In this document: positions 1-19,261 of the stretch, piece by piece
Position numbering within the stretch: position 1 is the first letter of the stretch
How the letters are laid out: each line of letters opens with the position of its first letter
Assembly: GCF_052324685.1 (NCBI RefSeq)
Contig: NW_027506910.1
Span: forward strand, 366,660-430,659
Source: Brachyhypopomus gauderio
Lineage: Eukaryota; Chordata; Actinopteri; Gymnotiformes; Hypopomidae
Length of the DNA: 64,000 nucleotides
Reading direction: 5' to 3'
Position numbers and translations under genes: made by a program
The notes under the pieces: model-generated
Database searches by the model: none
What the model saw: the letters and a program-made list of their open reading frames with translations, nothing else
Told to the model about the DNA's origin: nothing

Positions 1-57
1 ACATGTCCTGAGCTGAAGCCAACCACAATACAGGTCCAGTCTGGACGACCTGTTGAA
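1..57 (-). CDS. rab3gap2: rab3gap2 coding exon 6 (cut by window edge)
   Basis: Starts after a TTTAGGAG| acceptor and encodes [19 protein letters not shown], matching human RAB3GAP2. It continues beyond position 1. Confidence 0.9.
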
Positions 58-687
58 CTCCTAAACATTCAAACACAAATTTGGCATTTTATTTTAAGAT
101 TTTTTATCCGTTAGTCTTTACTATAAATTGGGATTGTGTGTGTGTGTGTGTGTAGACGTTGTAGGGATCTCACCTTTTCTGGCTGGCCAATGGGATACAG
201 ATGACACTGTTCACACACTCTCTGTTGGGAGATGAAACAAGACGACTTCAGATGACTCCGGTTCTCATGCCAGGTTTTTCTTACCCTCTCCTCTTATTCC
301 CTCCCCTGTCCCCTCCCTATCTCCTCCCCTTCCCTCTCTGCCCTCCCCTTATTGGCCCATTCTTATTTAGCCCCTCCCCTCTCACCCTTCCTCGGTACTC
401 AGTGTCCCGCTCCAGGACACTGCCAGGGTCATCTCCTCCCGTCCAGAGTCACTGGTCTGCCATTTAGCTGCCGATCAACACAGTCATCGGTCAGTCGTCA
501 GTATAAAAACATATATTTGCACGGCCATATGCACACGTGCATGTTCTTGTATACCAGACAAGAAGGCAGCTTTATGCTCTCGGGCGATGACCAAGAGGTC
601 TGAGCAGGGAGACAAGGACAGCACACAGTCCTGCAGCCATGGGCCACACTGTAGCGGTCCCTCCTCTTCACCCTAGAGAGTGCAAGG

Positions 688-729
<42 letters not shown>

Positions 730-2683
730 TAAGTTAAGCACAAAGCACTCAAAAGCGACAGGACAGTGAGAGACGTTTGTTTTAAATGCGATTTGTTTAT
801 TTAATCGGATGACCTTTAGCTGCTCCAGGTCACCAGGTCTTCAGACAAACGTAAATTAAGAGAATGACCACGCTAATGTGGACGCTGAAAACAAGGCCTA
901 CACTGATGTTGCTGGCACTACTGCCCTATCGATGCCAGACAGCAACACACACACACTGGAGTTCTATAAATAAACAGTCAACAGAATCGACAGAAAAAAG
1001 TTGCTGTTTCAGTCATCTGGCATAAATTGTGACAGCACTTGTGCATACAGGACCTTATGACAAGAAAGGCCCATTCATGTAAATGAGGGTAAAAAAAAAA
1101 ACGTTCATTTTCATTACAACAGGAGGGGAAACAGACCGTGGTCGCATCCTCTCTGGTCTCCGAGTTCTCCCAGGAGCCCCAGTCTGAATCATCCCAGGTT
1201 AACTCATTCTCTACCAACCAACAGGGGAGAAGGGGTTGTTACGTAAACAGCGCTTGAGAAAACATGAACAAAAACATTAAAAGTTAAGAAAATAGGGTGA
1301 CAGAAACAGTAGCGGCAGAGCATAAAGACACTGGAGACGCATTTCGGAAAGGACAGCAGGCTGCACGGAGGACGTCATGACTCAGGAGCTTTACACCCCG
1401 TCACGTTCCTCCGTTTTTCGGAGAAACGCAGAGCAACGACGCTCACCACAGGTTCAGACCCCCCCCCCCCCCCCCCCCCCCGCCAACAGTGCGTGTTAAT
1501 ACAGGGACAACCTTTACACCAGTCCTGTCCATGTCCACACACGTCCTTGGTAGCAGGTTCTTTCAAACCGTCTCCCCCCTCCATCAGAGAGTAAAGTAGT
1601 CCAGTGTCCTCATGCGCGATGACTCATTCAGTAAAGGGCAAACGCACCCTTTCCTCACAGGCACTGCAGGGCACCGCGGCACCCGTCTTCACCCATCCTC
1701 TCCTCCACACAGATAACTCAAATCTTGCTCTCCCCCACTCAGATAGCTCAAATCTTTCTCTTCCCCACTCAGATAGCTCAAATCTTCCTTTTCCACTCAG
1801 ATAGCTCAAATCTTCCTCTCCCCCACTCGGATAACTCAAATCTTCCTCTCCCCCAATCAGATAGCTCAAATCTTCCTCTTCCCCACTCAGATAGCTCAAA
1901 TCTTCCTCTCCCCCACTCAGATAACTCAAATCTTCCTCTCCCCCACTCAGATAACTCAAATCTTCCTCTCCCCCAATCAGATAGCTCAAATCTTCCTCTT
2001 CCCCACTCAGATAGCTCAAATCTTCCTCTCCCCCAATCAGATAGCTCAAATCTTCCTCTTCCCCACTCAGATAGCTCAAATCTTCCTCTCCCCCACTCAG
2101 ATAGCTCAAATCTTCCTCTCCCCCAATCAGATAGCTCAAATCTTCCTCTCCCCCAATCAGATAGCTCAAATCTTCCTCTCCCCCACTCAGATAGCTCAAA
2201 TCTTCCTCTCCCCCACTCAGATAGCTCATATCTTCCTCTCCCCCACTCAGATAGCTCAAATCTTCCTCTCCCCCACTCAGATAACTCAAATCTTCCTCTC
2301 CCCCACTCAGATAGCTCAAATCTTCCTCTGACGTTACTGTCTGGAGCTGCACAAACACACTGTTGCCTTCTCTTCGTTTTACCTTCCACTGCATAGATAA
2401 AAAAGCGGACAGATACAGCAAAAAGAAAAGTGTAGCTGTCGCTGCTCAACCCAGCTGGCCATCTTATCCAGGGTTTAAAGGAACGACACTCGTCCAAACG
2501 CCTGCAGTCGTGTTCATGCCCGCCGTAGCTGTCTAGCTCAGCCGCCTTCCTGAGAGCCAAGGCACCATTACCTGCTGGGTCTTTGCCGTCACCAGAGACA
2601 GCAGTTTTCTGACTGGGAAACAGAAAGTCCCGGACGTGTTTGAGCTCTTGGACGCGACAGAACTCCAGCAGACAGCAGGACAT
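1..2683 (-). CDS. rab3gap2: rab3gap2, 5' part (exons 1-6; gene continues off the left edge)
   Basis: Non-catalytic subunit of the Rab3GAP complex, which with RAB3GAP1 regulates Rab3 and acts as exchange factor for Rab18 in membrane traffic (established for the family). Six minus-strand exons join with consistent phases: 2572-2683, 1137-1210, 555-672, 386-467, 174-221 and 1-57 (truncated). About 163 residues are encoded here. The start ATG at 2681-2683 gives MSCCLLEF..., with an RDFLFP motif near residue 18 as in human RAB3GAP2. Other recognised blocks are [47 protein letters not shown] and [12 protein letters not shown], all in the order of the human N-terminus. Upstream in-frame codons open the frame to 2794 but only from a TTG, so the ATG is preferred. 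The weakest junction is the exon 2 donor (ACG|GTCTGT), chosen because it is the only GT that keeps phase. Confidence 0.9.
174..221 (-). CDS. rab3gap2: rab3gap2 coding exon 5
   Basis: 48 nt between CCCAACAG| and CAGAAAAG|GTGAGA. It encodes [15 protein letters not shown]. Donor and acceptor are both good. Confidence 0.9.
386..467 (-). CDS. rab3gap2: rab3gap2 coding exon 4
   Basis: 82 nt between GATCGGCAG| and GAGGAAGG|GTGAGAG. It encodes [20 protein letters not shown], parallel to [20 protein letters not shown] of the human protein. Both phases match the neighbouring exons. Confidence 0.9.
555..672 (-). CDS. rab3gap2: rab3gap2 coding exon 3
   Basis: 118 nt from acceptor CTCTCTAG| to donor TTGTCTG|GTATAC. 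It encodes [11 protein letters not shown]...[14 protein letters not shown], the most conserved part seen here and the one that identified the gene. A CA microsatellite sits 17 bp upstream of the exon in transcript sense. Confidence 0.92.
689..727. repeat. (AC)n microsatellite
   Basis: About 39 bp of uninterrupted CA just upstream (in transcript sense) of rab3gap2 exon 3. Confidence 0.95.
1137..1210 (-). CDS. rab3gap2: rab3gap2 coding exon 2
   Basis: 74 nt between the acceptor ...GGTTGGTAG| and the donor ACG|GTCTGT. It encodes the acidic Trp-rich stretch [17 protein letters not shown], matching the WEDDGWGAWEEN block of human RAB3GAP2. The acceptor is clear. The donor is non-ideal and inferred from phase. 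Confidence 0.8.
1459..1481. repeat. poly-C run
   Basis: A 23-bp uninterrupted C tract in rab3gap2 intron 1. It is a likely length-variable site and prone to assembly error. Confidence 0.95.
1716..2329. repeat. 30-bp minisatellite in rab3gap2 intron 1 (about 20 copies)
   Basis: Unit about CTCAGATAGCTCAAATCTTC plus CTCTCCCCCA, repeated with few substitutions (ataactc/atagctc, cactc/caatc). Because 30 is a multiple of three, it creates long false ORFs of 10-residue repeats on both strands. Confidence 0.95.
2572..2683 (-). CDS. rab3gap2: rab3gap2 coding exon 1
   Basis: 112 nt: ATG at 2681-2683, then 37 codons plus one base, donor CCAGCAG|GTAATG. The codon split after exon 1 (G|AG, Glu) agrees with the next exon. 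Confidence 0.88.
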
Positions 2684-3070
2684 CCTGGTGAGGGCTCGAG
2701 CTCGCGGGGCTCGCGCTGCTGTCCGGCTCGCTCGCGCAGCTAGCCTGTGTGCTATGCGGACAAACCGCAGCCCTAGTCGGGCATTAACGCTCAAGACCAG
2801 GCGAAGTGCGTCGCCCCCCGGTTACAAAGTCTCATCGACGAAAGGGCCGCGCGGCCTTATCGACTGTATTTGTGAAAATTTCGTTAGATAAAATAATATT
2901 TGTAGCTAAGGGGGGGGAGATCTGACAGATGTGGTCCGATCTTTACTTCAGCTGTTTTGGGTGACACATCCTCAGCCCGTAAAGACGACGCGATAGGTGG
3001 CGAGTTTTGCGGCGGTTGCCGTTTCATTTGTCACAGCGCCCCCTCGCGTCTCGGAGGACTATGCGCGTTA
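2640..3070. promoter_or_regulatory. Probable divergent CpG-rich promoter of rab3gap2 and the membrane-protein gene
   Basis: CpG-dense DNA (GCTCGAGCTCGCGGGGCTCG near 2693, GGGCCGCGCGGCC near 2844) lies between the minus-strand rab3gap2 start at 2683 and the plus-strand gene whose visible ORF begins at 3971. No clear TATA box is seen, which would fit a housekeeping-type divergent promoter. Transcription starts cannot be placed. The rest, 3070-3960, shows no further exon I can support and is probably the first intron or UTR of the plus-strand gene. Confidence 0.5.
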
Positions 3071-3970
3071 TTATTTTTTTCTTACATCATAATCAATGTG
3101 CGACTTATGACTTTATTATTTATTAACGGCAGCGTGTGCAGCCGAACACATTCACGGTTATACGGGGTTTAAAACGACTTCAAACGTTTGTTTGGAAAGA
3201 TCCCATCGAAAGGACGAAAACTAACATTTTGGGAACTGTTTAAAAATAAATAAGAGGCCTGTTTTCACTGGTGTCTCGGAAGAAAACATTAAAGAAACTC
3301 CACCGGTAAAATCTCTCTCTCTGGGTATAGTTAGGATGTTTACTGTAACATTATCACTACTAACTTTATCCTGGTAAAATATAACCATGGCAGCTAGATA
3401 GGGAATAGTAGTAAAATGGGGTAAAATAGTAAAATGCACAAGGTAAGTAGGGGTTTAGCAGGTCATTTTACCTCCACATTATGTCAAACATATGAAAACC
3501 TTTTTTGTTGTTGCTAAAATGACCTGCTGTATATTCCACTAAGGAATTCCAACATACGATGGAAACGTATTCAGTATTGAGACCAGTTTTAAAGAAGCGC
3601 GACCCCCAGGACATTTTAGACAGCCAGGATGATGGACGGTCACAAACTCCTCAGCGCCACCTAGCTGCAGATCAACGGGTAAGACAAAGACATGTTTCAT
3701 AATATGAGACCAACACGATTGAAAAGCTTTGAGTTTTCTTAGATAGCATACGAGAAACACTCAGAAGACAGGTGGGAGGTGTTGACGATGGTTATAATAA
3801 TTTTCAATACACTATTTGATTTTTTTGTTTGTTTTTTAAACTATGCAACAATCTCATTTAATAGCCATCTCAGTTATATAGTGTGGGTTGGATACGTTTT
3901 GCTAGAATAACTAGCGTCAAGTCCATCTAAACTTTGTCTTAAATTCCTGACTTGTGTGTGCGTTTCCCAG

Positions 3971-4318
3971 ATGGGTGCTGTGGAGATGTTCTGGACTGCC
4001 GTTGCCAGGCTGGTGACCTGGCTAAGCCAAAGTGCTTTGGGCTCCTGTCTGAACCTCAGAGTGACTTCACTGTGGCAGAGTGATGCAGCGACCTGGCTAC
4101 AGGGTCTGCCCTGCTATGCCACCCTGCTCCTCCAGGGGGCGCTCTGGCTGCTGCTTGGCTGGTTTTTCTCTGACCTGTACCTGGGCCTGCCCTGCTTTCT
4201 CCTCGCGCTGATCTACTGGCTCTTCAACGGACCCGTGAGGAGGGCCGTGAGCCAAGCTTGGGGTTGCTGGAGAGAGCTCTTCAGTGCCGGGTCTCCAGGG
4301 GTCAGTGAGGGGGAGTAG
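3971..4318 (+). CDS. Small two-helix membrane protein, possibly SAYSVFN-domain-like
   Basis: A 115-residue ORF whose ATG follows directly on a splice-acceptor-like GTTTCCCAG, so there is probably an upstream non-coding or short coding exon. It ends at TAG 4316-4318, with a polyadenylation signal AATAAA at 4382. The N-terminal half is amphipathic. Two hydrophobic segments lie at about residues 48-66 (CYATLLLQGALWLLLGWFF) and 69-86 (LYLGLPCFLLALIYWLF), followed by a basic patch (PVRRA) and an acidic tail. The pattern of the hydrophobic part (LWLLLG..., ...GL..FLLALIYWL..G) resembles the membrane segment of SAYSD1-like proteins, but the name-giving SAYSVFN motif is not present. That assignment is therefore tentative and no gene symbol is given. 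Confidence 0.65.
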   Translation: MGAVEMFWTAVARLVTWLSQSALGSCLNLRVTSLWQSDAATWLQGLPCYATLLLQGALWLLLGWFFSDLYLGLPCFLLALIYWLFNGPVRRAVSQAWGCWRELFSAGSPGVSEGE

Positions 4319-4381
4319 GGGGCAGCTTGGGAGTGCTGAGATGCAGGAGAAACAGGTCCTCACAGGAGCTGAAGGTCCCTG

Positions 4382-4387
4382 AATAAA
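4382..4387 (+). terminator. Polyadenylation signal of the small membrane-protein gene
   Basis: AATAAA 64 bp after the stop codon on the same strand. Downstream sequence to about 5030 holds nothing else I can support. Confidence 0.65.
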
Positions 4388-5034
4388 GCAACCAACCTTA
4401 AGGACAAACGTCTGCTGTTAGCACATGGTATACTACACCCGCCACAATCTGAAAATAAATACATAAAAATGTAATGACACACATTGTGCGCCAGGGGGAG
4501 ACAACACCACGTTTTATCGACTGCCAGCAATTGTTTTTGCTCTGCTGAAAAACCAGCGTGGGACGGAAAGCTGCGACACAAACACTCTAGCACCACGGTG
4601 TCGAGTAGAATTCACCTTCTTCTCACAACCCTAAATTTAACCTCATGAAAGCAACACCTAAAAGGTGGAGCTTTCACTGACCTCCGTGTTATAATGAATT
4701 CAGACAAGCAGGTGAAAGCAACAGTTTCTTCACACTCGTGCACACGTGCTTGTGAGAAGATAGATCTAAACTCTGATTAAAAAAGAACTGCTGACCTTTA
4801 AACTGCTAAAAGCATAGGATCTCCTGCACCTAGTATAACAGTAAACTGCATACATGTTCCAACCAGTGACGGTGGTTCCAACAGACATGTTTCACGCAAC
4901 CATATCTACACATTACATCTATCAGTCTGGTCTTTATTTAGATATGTACTAGTGTGTTGGGTCCGAGCCAGAACCTTGTCAGCTCTGAAGAGGTAATCCA
5001 CAAGGCTTGATCAGCAAAACAAACACCAATACAC

Positions 5035-6489
5035 ACAGGATGCATTTTCTCCCATTTATTGAGTTCAAAGAATCGGAAACGCACTTAGCCTATACAAATG
5101 TCAGATCTATTTCATGTAGTATTTTCAGTTTCCCCAATGTCAGAAAAAAGGGGAAAAAAATTAAAACCCAATAAATGAACACACAAATTAAAAACAATAA
5201 TGAAAATGTACACTGATGAGCCAACAACACACGCAGATGAAGAAAAAAATTTTTTTTCAAAAAGTATGACTGGCAGCTCCGTCAGCCAATCAGGTTCCTC
5301 CTGTGAACCGGGTACCTTCAGTTCCTGTGCTGATCAGTGTGCCTGGGCACACGGGGCGCTGCAGAATTAACATCATTTCCTTCCGGTGAGGACAGACGGC
5401 GTCCACCAGGCACCAGGTCAGCCCCAGACCTCTGCTTCTCGTGTCTCCGTGCGAGGAAGCGTGTGCAGGCTGGTGGGGGCCGTCGTCACACTGAGCTGTC
5501 CACACTCTTCATGTGCAGTGCCCCCCCCCAACCCCCCTCATAGTCTTAACACAGAAATACAACAATTCGATCATTTCACAAAAGCAATACATTCAAAAAC
5601 ACAGGTGCTGAAGAGGGTCTGGTTAATAATGCACCGTCCGAAATAAAACCTCATTTGTCCCTTTAACAGTCAATTAAACAAGGCATAACCACCCAGTTAG
5701 TGTATTAATGCAATCTTCGGGGAAGGGGAGAGAAGCCCCCCCCCCCCCCCATACGCTAAGCACAAACACAAATGTGAAAACGTGCGTGTGCACCACTGTG
5801 ACAGACTACATGCAGCCTCGTGTCCAACTCGCCCTTTAACCCTCTCAGATGTGTCTCACAAGTCCCAAAGGCTCGTGTACTCAGACCTGACGTCACTCTG
5901 ATCCCGACACACCGGCAGTCTGCACAAAAGGCGCGGCAGCTCGTCTCCTCTGACGTACGTGTGTGTGTGTCAGATGGGGGCGGAGCCAGACGGGCTCGAG
6001 CATGATTAAAGCACGTCTCTCCCTCTCTCCTCCGTTCCTATCTGAGCTTCTGTCGTTTTTGCCTTTCGGCTGCTGATTCAAATGGTCCTGTGGTGTAGTC
6101 GTATAATGAGTCTGCCTTACATCATGCTGTAGAGGGGTGTGTGTGTGTGTGTGCACGCAGGCAAGTGTGAGGGGTGCACCTGCATGTGAATGTGAGGGAG
6201 AGAGACTGATCGTGTGTGTGCACGCATGTATGAGGGCAAAGTCCCTGCATGCCCAAGACAGTGTGTGAGTGTGTGTGTGTGTGTGGATCCAGTCTAAGCA
6301 TGCTACTGCTTTTGGACTTGTAAAGGCAACCATATAGATCAAAGATCAAAATCCCACTGTGCTTAAAATAAACCCACTAGCAGCTCCACATTTATCATCA
6401 CCAGACATCCAATAGTGAATACTGTGACTCAGTCTCAGACAGAGACGGAGAGAGAATGAGAAACAGAGGGTGGGGGGGGGGGGGTGGGG

Positions 6490-6552
<63 letters not shown>

Positions 6553-6831
6553 TGCGTGCAATTACACTCAACCTTCACCCCCATTACATCATCAACCCTG
6601 TTGTTGTTGTTATTGTTATTAAAAAGAACCACCAAACAGGCAGAAAGAAAAAGAATGAAAAGAAATGATTAACTGGTCACGGCAAACTTTATGTACACGA
6701 ACATTAAGAGAAGACGGGAGCGGAGGAGGCGAGTGGATAGTGAGCCCCAAGGAGGGGCCTTCTTCCTGGGTGTTGGAGAAGCTCAGCTGGGGTGTGGCGG
6801 GGGTTTGGGTGGTGCTGGAGGGGCAGGCCGC
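5035..6831 (-). other. ppp1cb: Probable 3' UTR of ppp1cb
   Basis: Sequence after the ppp1cb stop has no other gene and ends near a minus-strand AATAAA (plus-strand TTTATT, 5055-5060), which would give a UTR of about 1.8 kb. It contains a C tract (5739-5750), GT repeats (6135-6155, 6262-6283) and a long (GA)n (6491-6550). The extent is inferred, with no transcript evidence. Confidence 0.5.
6491..6550. repeat. (GA)n microsatellite
   Basis: About 60 bp of GA following a G-rich run (6471-6490), within the presumed ppp1cb 3' UTR. Confidence 0.95.
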
Positions 6832-15953
<9,122 letters not shown>

Positions 15954-16090
15954 CTTCTCCACTCAAGTGCGCGCGTGCAAGTGTGTGTGTGTGTGTGTGT
16001 GTTTTTTTTTTTCTCTCTCCAGCGACCGCCAGGGGCCTGCGTGATGACGTCATCGCGCAGGCGCTCGATTTAGCTTCCCTCTCATGAATG
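15954..16090 (-). promoter_or_regulatory. ppp1cb: ppp1cb 5' UTR and proximal promoter
   Basis: GC-rich sequence upstream of the ATG with CpGs (GCGCGCG, TGATGACGTCATCGCGCAGG). The palindrome TGACGTCA near 16044 is a perfect CRE-type (CREB/ATF) site. A (GT)n-T(n) microsatellite (15979-16011) lies close to the start codon, possibly in the 5' UTR. Confidence 0.6.
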
Positions 16091-16891
16091 TTTTATTTTA
16101 AAGGTGAACCGCATGCCTGTTAATAGTTATGTATTTGACAGTTTTATTACGTTTTTTACAACCTATAGATTTCTTAAATCAATATAGTGTATATTAAATC
16201 ATTAATATCTGTGGGCATGATAGATGGTTTGGTCTCTCAAGCTCAGAAACAGAGATCGAACAGAACATGTATTAATTCTGATGTTGCGGTTCAGACTGTT
16301 GTTTGACCCATCGGCAAATCGGCGCAGATGGAAATTCTGAAGTGAGGGGGACCAAGCTGTACAATATATACGTTTATGCTTGTAGATGCTAGATTTTGGA
16401 TGGGGTCAATATAAATCTGGAGGGGACATGTCCCCCCCGTCCCCAGTGCCATCTGCGCCCCTGGTTTGACCTAAACCTTTGCGTGACTTTACCAAAACAG
16501 TGGTGTATTGAGAGATGTGTTACCAGCACTGCTTTGGGCAAAATAGTATGATATAGTACTAAGAGTATATGTATATACAATTATGAGGAAGTTTAATTTA
16601 CGTGAATAAGTTCAGATGAGCAGAAACACAGTGGCTTTCTTTAAAAAACTGATATTCTTTCATTATATCAAAGATAATCCTTTATTGTTGTTTTTGTTCC
16701 AATTCAAGTAATATGTTGCAGAAATGGTAAATTCCAGCTATATCAGAAAGCCTTAACCATACTGTATCAGGGTTAGATGTGTGCAAAATTGTAGCTCTCT
16801 TTGTTTTAAAACTAATGTATGAAAGAACACAGTCTTCTCCGGTGTGTAGGAGGATCATATACATGTGTGTACGTGCTGTAAAAAAGGCAAC

Positions 16892-17047
16892 TCAAAATAA
16901 AGTCTCTCTCATCTCCACGGAGCTCATTTTCAGATTCCTTCTCTTTCTCTGCTCCCTGCAGTGGAGGAGGAGCCTAGTGATGCCTGGGCCGACCATCGCC
17001 CCGGCGACAGCTACCACGGCAGCCATGAGGACACGGAATCCTGGCAG
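16892..17047 (-). pseudogene. plb1: plb1-like last exon (membrane anchor)
   Basis: Opens after acceptor CACCCCCGACAG-like sequence and runs 51 codons to TGA at 16892. It encodes a hydrophobic segment (VLMAAVVAVAGAMVGPGI) followed by a basic tail (HCREQRKRRN), the layout of the PLB1 C-terminus. A minus-strand AATAAA lies about 205 bp downstream (16681-16686). The opposite strand also looks exon-like here (see rejected list). Confidence 0.5.
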
Positions 17048-17159
17048 CTGTCGGGGGTGAGTGGTGTGTGTCTGGGGTGTTAGCCAGGGTGAAGATGAAG
17101 GGATAGTCCTGGACACAAAGAAAAGAGACAGGACAAACAGAACTAAGAAAGAGGAGTAC

Positions 17160-17301
17160 ATACTGTGCTTCCCAAAGCTGGTCTATGTCTATGTTCTAAT
17201 AGGTCTGTTCAGTAACTCTGGAACTCTCTTACAGTCGATCTGAGGCCCTTATGCAATTTCAATATGTTCAAGAAGAAAGTAAAGAACTTCCTATTTTGTA
17301 G

Positions 17302-17303
<2 letters not shown>
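17160..17303 (+). mobile_element. LINE-like 3'-end fragment
   Basis: The conceptual plus-strand reading (SNSGTLLQSI..., KVKNFLFC) resembles the LWNSLP...FKxxLKTYLF tail of fish L2/Rex-type reverse transcriptases, heavily broken. A second tail-like segment, GTAAAGTACTTCGTAAAACA with CATACAAATAAAGTTG, follows at 17753-17808 after several CA repeats. Confidence 0.45.
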
Positions 17304-17348
<45 letters not shown>

Positions 17349-17505
17349 GAAGGGCAGTGTTTAAATGGTCTTCATTCTCTAATGTATCTTTTATACATTT
17401 TTATTGTATTATTTAAATGACCTTCAGTCTTAAGTCTTAATATATAAAACAATATAAAACATGTTTATCAGCAAATCGAACATAAGCAGAGCAATGCAGG
17501 ACAAG

Positions 17506-17554
<49 letters not shown>

Positions 17555-17625
17555 ATGGCACAAGGCAACATCAACCACACGGCACAAGGCAACCCATAAT
17601 GATAGAGCAAGACAAGCACACAGAT

Positions 17626-17681
<56 letters not shown>

Positions 17682-17792
17682 CACGTCAAAGGGAGAGGAG
17701 TCACAGAGGAGAGGGACAAGGTCTTAATACATCTGTGTATTCTATATTTTCTGTAAAGTACTTCGTAAAACATGTTTAAGAAAGTACCATAC

Positions 17793-17867
17793 AAATAAAG
17801 TTGCATGACCACACTCAGTGAAGGGGAAACAGTCTACAAAGAAGACCCTCAGCTCGGGCTTCATGTC
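17793..17867 (-). pseudogene. plb1: plb1-like exon with DCF...GH motif (downstream repeat)
   Basis: Acceptor CTCTCGTGCAG| followed in phase by DMKPELRVFFVDCFPFTECG and HATLF. The family motif is DCFHFSxxGHxxxA: here Asp and the GH pair are kept while the first His is Pro. The 3' end merges with a LINE-tail-like sequence (AATAAAGTTGC on the plus strand), so the natural donor is doubtful. Confidence 0.55.
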
Positions 17868-18031
17868 CTGCACGAGAGCAACAGTGCACACTAGTGCACA
17901 CTAGTGCATGCGGCTGTGTGTGTGGATCCCCAGATTAATGCAAAGCTGTGTGTGTAAAGTGTCAGGGGATATAATTACAAGTCGAAAGTAACTTTGCTGG
18001 TGATGGGGAGGCATTGCTGCGAATCTGTCAC

Positions 18032-18108
18032 CGTTCCCATAGCAACGATGGTGTTTTGGAAGAAGGCTTGCATGACTATGGAGAAGTCGTCACGGCGGTT
18101 GTGGTGAG
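18032..18108 (-). pseudogene. plb1: plb1-like exon (RDDF...QAFFQNT)
   Basis: 77 nt between GTAGTCAG| and GGAACG|GTGACA. It encodes HHNRRDDFSIVMQAFFQNT, close to the REDFAVVVQPFFQNT block of PLB1. It ends in phase 0, matching the next exon. Confidence 0.65.
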
Positions 18109-18550
18109 CTGACTACACCAGCCTCTCCGTCTCTGCCAGAGCAACAGGACCATTATGTAGAAGTCAGTACTAGTACACAAAACACAACACTGTTGCACAG
18201 GGCTCAGGACTGTAACACGGCAGTCACTACTGCTACACAGACTTCACTACCATTTCATGAGTCATTTCTTTAACACAGGGCTCACTACTGTAAAATACGA
18301 GACATTACTTTAACACAGGGCTCACTACTGTAAAATACGAGACATTACTTTTCATATTTTCCAGTCATGTGATAATGTGTCTTAAATATGTGGGGAGATG
18401 TCTCAATGGAACCAATTTGCATTATGAGGGTCCTTGACACTGGGTTTATTTCTGCAAGCTCACATAGCTAACAGAGGAACACGTTCAAACATAGAAGAAC
18501 ATGGAGTTTCCCTGACGTGAAGCTGCTCAGTGCGGGTGCTTGATTTTTAC

Positions 18551-18640
18551 TTCTGCAGTAAGGGGAACCCAAGGATGTCCGATTTAATCATCCGAAGATT
18601 CTCAATCTGTAAAATCTCAACTATGTTTACCAGCACCCAC
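18551..18640 (-). pseudogene. plb1: plb1-like exon (VLVNIVEILQIENLR)
   Basis: 90 nt between TTATGTAG| and CAGAA|GTAAAA. It encodes WVLVNIVEILQIENLRMIKS, matching the AFVNLVTVLEIVNLR block of PLB1 repeats. Its phase does not join directly to 18032-18108, so an exon between them is missing or unseen. Confidence 0.6.
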
Positions 18641-18714
18641 CTACATAAACACAGACCCCCCCCCACACACACACACAAATAGAGAGTGAGAGAAGAGAAA
18701 GTGCACCATACCAC

Positions 18715-19025
18715 ATGGGTCCTGTAGTCATGACTGGTTCTAACATGACGCTGAGTTTTCCTTCTGTCCTTGGCCTTCAGTCCCCACATCTTAATCCGAC
18801 AGAACATCTCTGGGTTCAGAACATGTCCATTCCTCCATCTGGTCTGGGGCGGCTTGTGAGAAGCTATCCTACTGCATGGGCCAAGATTCCTGCAGAATGA
18901 TTTCAAGCCCTAGTGGAATCTATTCTACAATGGATTATACAATGAACTGCAAAGAAGGTCAAAGGAGGTCAATATGCTACTAGATGGGTGTCCATAATAA
19001 AGTGGCCATTTAGAGTATATAAATC
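18715..19025 (+). mobile_element. Tc1-like transposon 3' remnant
   Basis: Contains SPHLNPTEHLW-like coding near 18780-18815, a degraded C-terminus and the terminal sequence TCCATAATAAAGTGGCC, a typical end of fish Tc1-like elements (AATAAAGTGGCC). Only the 3' part is present. Confidence 0.6.
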
Positions 19026-19109
19026 CATCCACTGTGTATTTGCCTAATTTATTTAGTTTCAACTAAATCACAGTCAATAAATGTGAAATAATAAAAGGTC
19101 AATCCTTAC

Positions 19110-19144
19110 TGTGCTGATCTTCACTGAGTCAATCAGGTTTTCCA
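19110..19144 (-). pseudogene. plb1: plb1-like short exon (ENLIDSVKIST)
   Basis: 35 nt between TTTGGCAG| and AGCACA|GTAAGG. The peptide ENLIDSVKIST parallels NLLDEVQKL in the upstream-repeat exon at 38976-39027, suggesting the same position in two repeats. Confidence 0.4.
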
Positions 19145-19209
19145 CTGCCAAATGAGATGAAACAGATAAGCTACGAGTGGGCATTTATAGGTTTGTGTGT
19201 GGGCTCAGA

Positions 19210-19210
19210 G

Positions 19211-19252
<42 letters not shown>
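19210..19252. repeat. (GT)n microsatellite at a plb1-like exon end
   Basis: 43-bp GT run (CA in plb1 sense) directly downstream of the FNMAVNGAIARRN block, where a splice donor should be. Confidence 0.9.
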
Positions 19253-19253
<1 letters not shown>

Positions 19254-19261
19254 TGTTTCTC

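Noticed and set aside
1624-2421. 265-codon Glu/Asp/Ser/Tyr/Leu repeat ORF and its plus-strand partner
   Set aside because: Generated by the 30-bp minisatellite in rab3gap2 intron 1. The real coding exon 1 ends at 2572.
16959-17056. Plus-strand exon candidate (EEEPSDAWADHRPGD...) with good acceptor and donor
   Set aside because: The minus-strand reading gives a hydrophobic anchor plus basic tail in the expected position for the plb1 C-terminus, and no partner exon was found on the plus strand. Kept only as a weak alternative.
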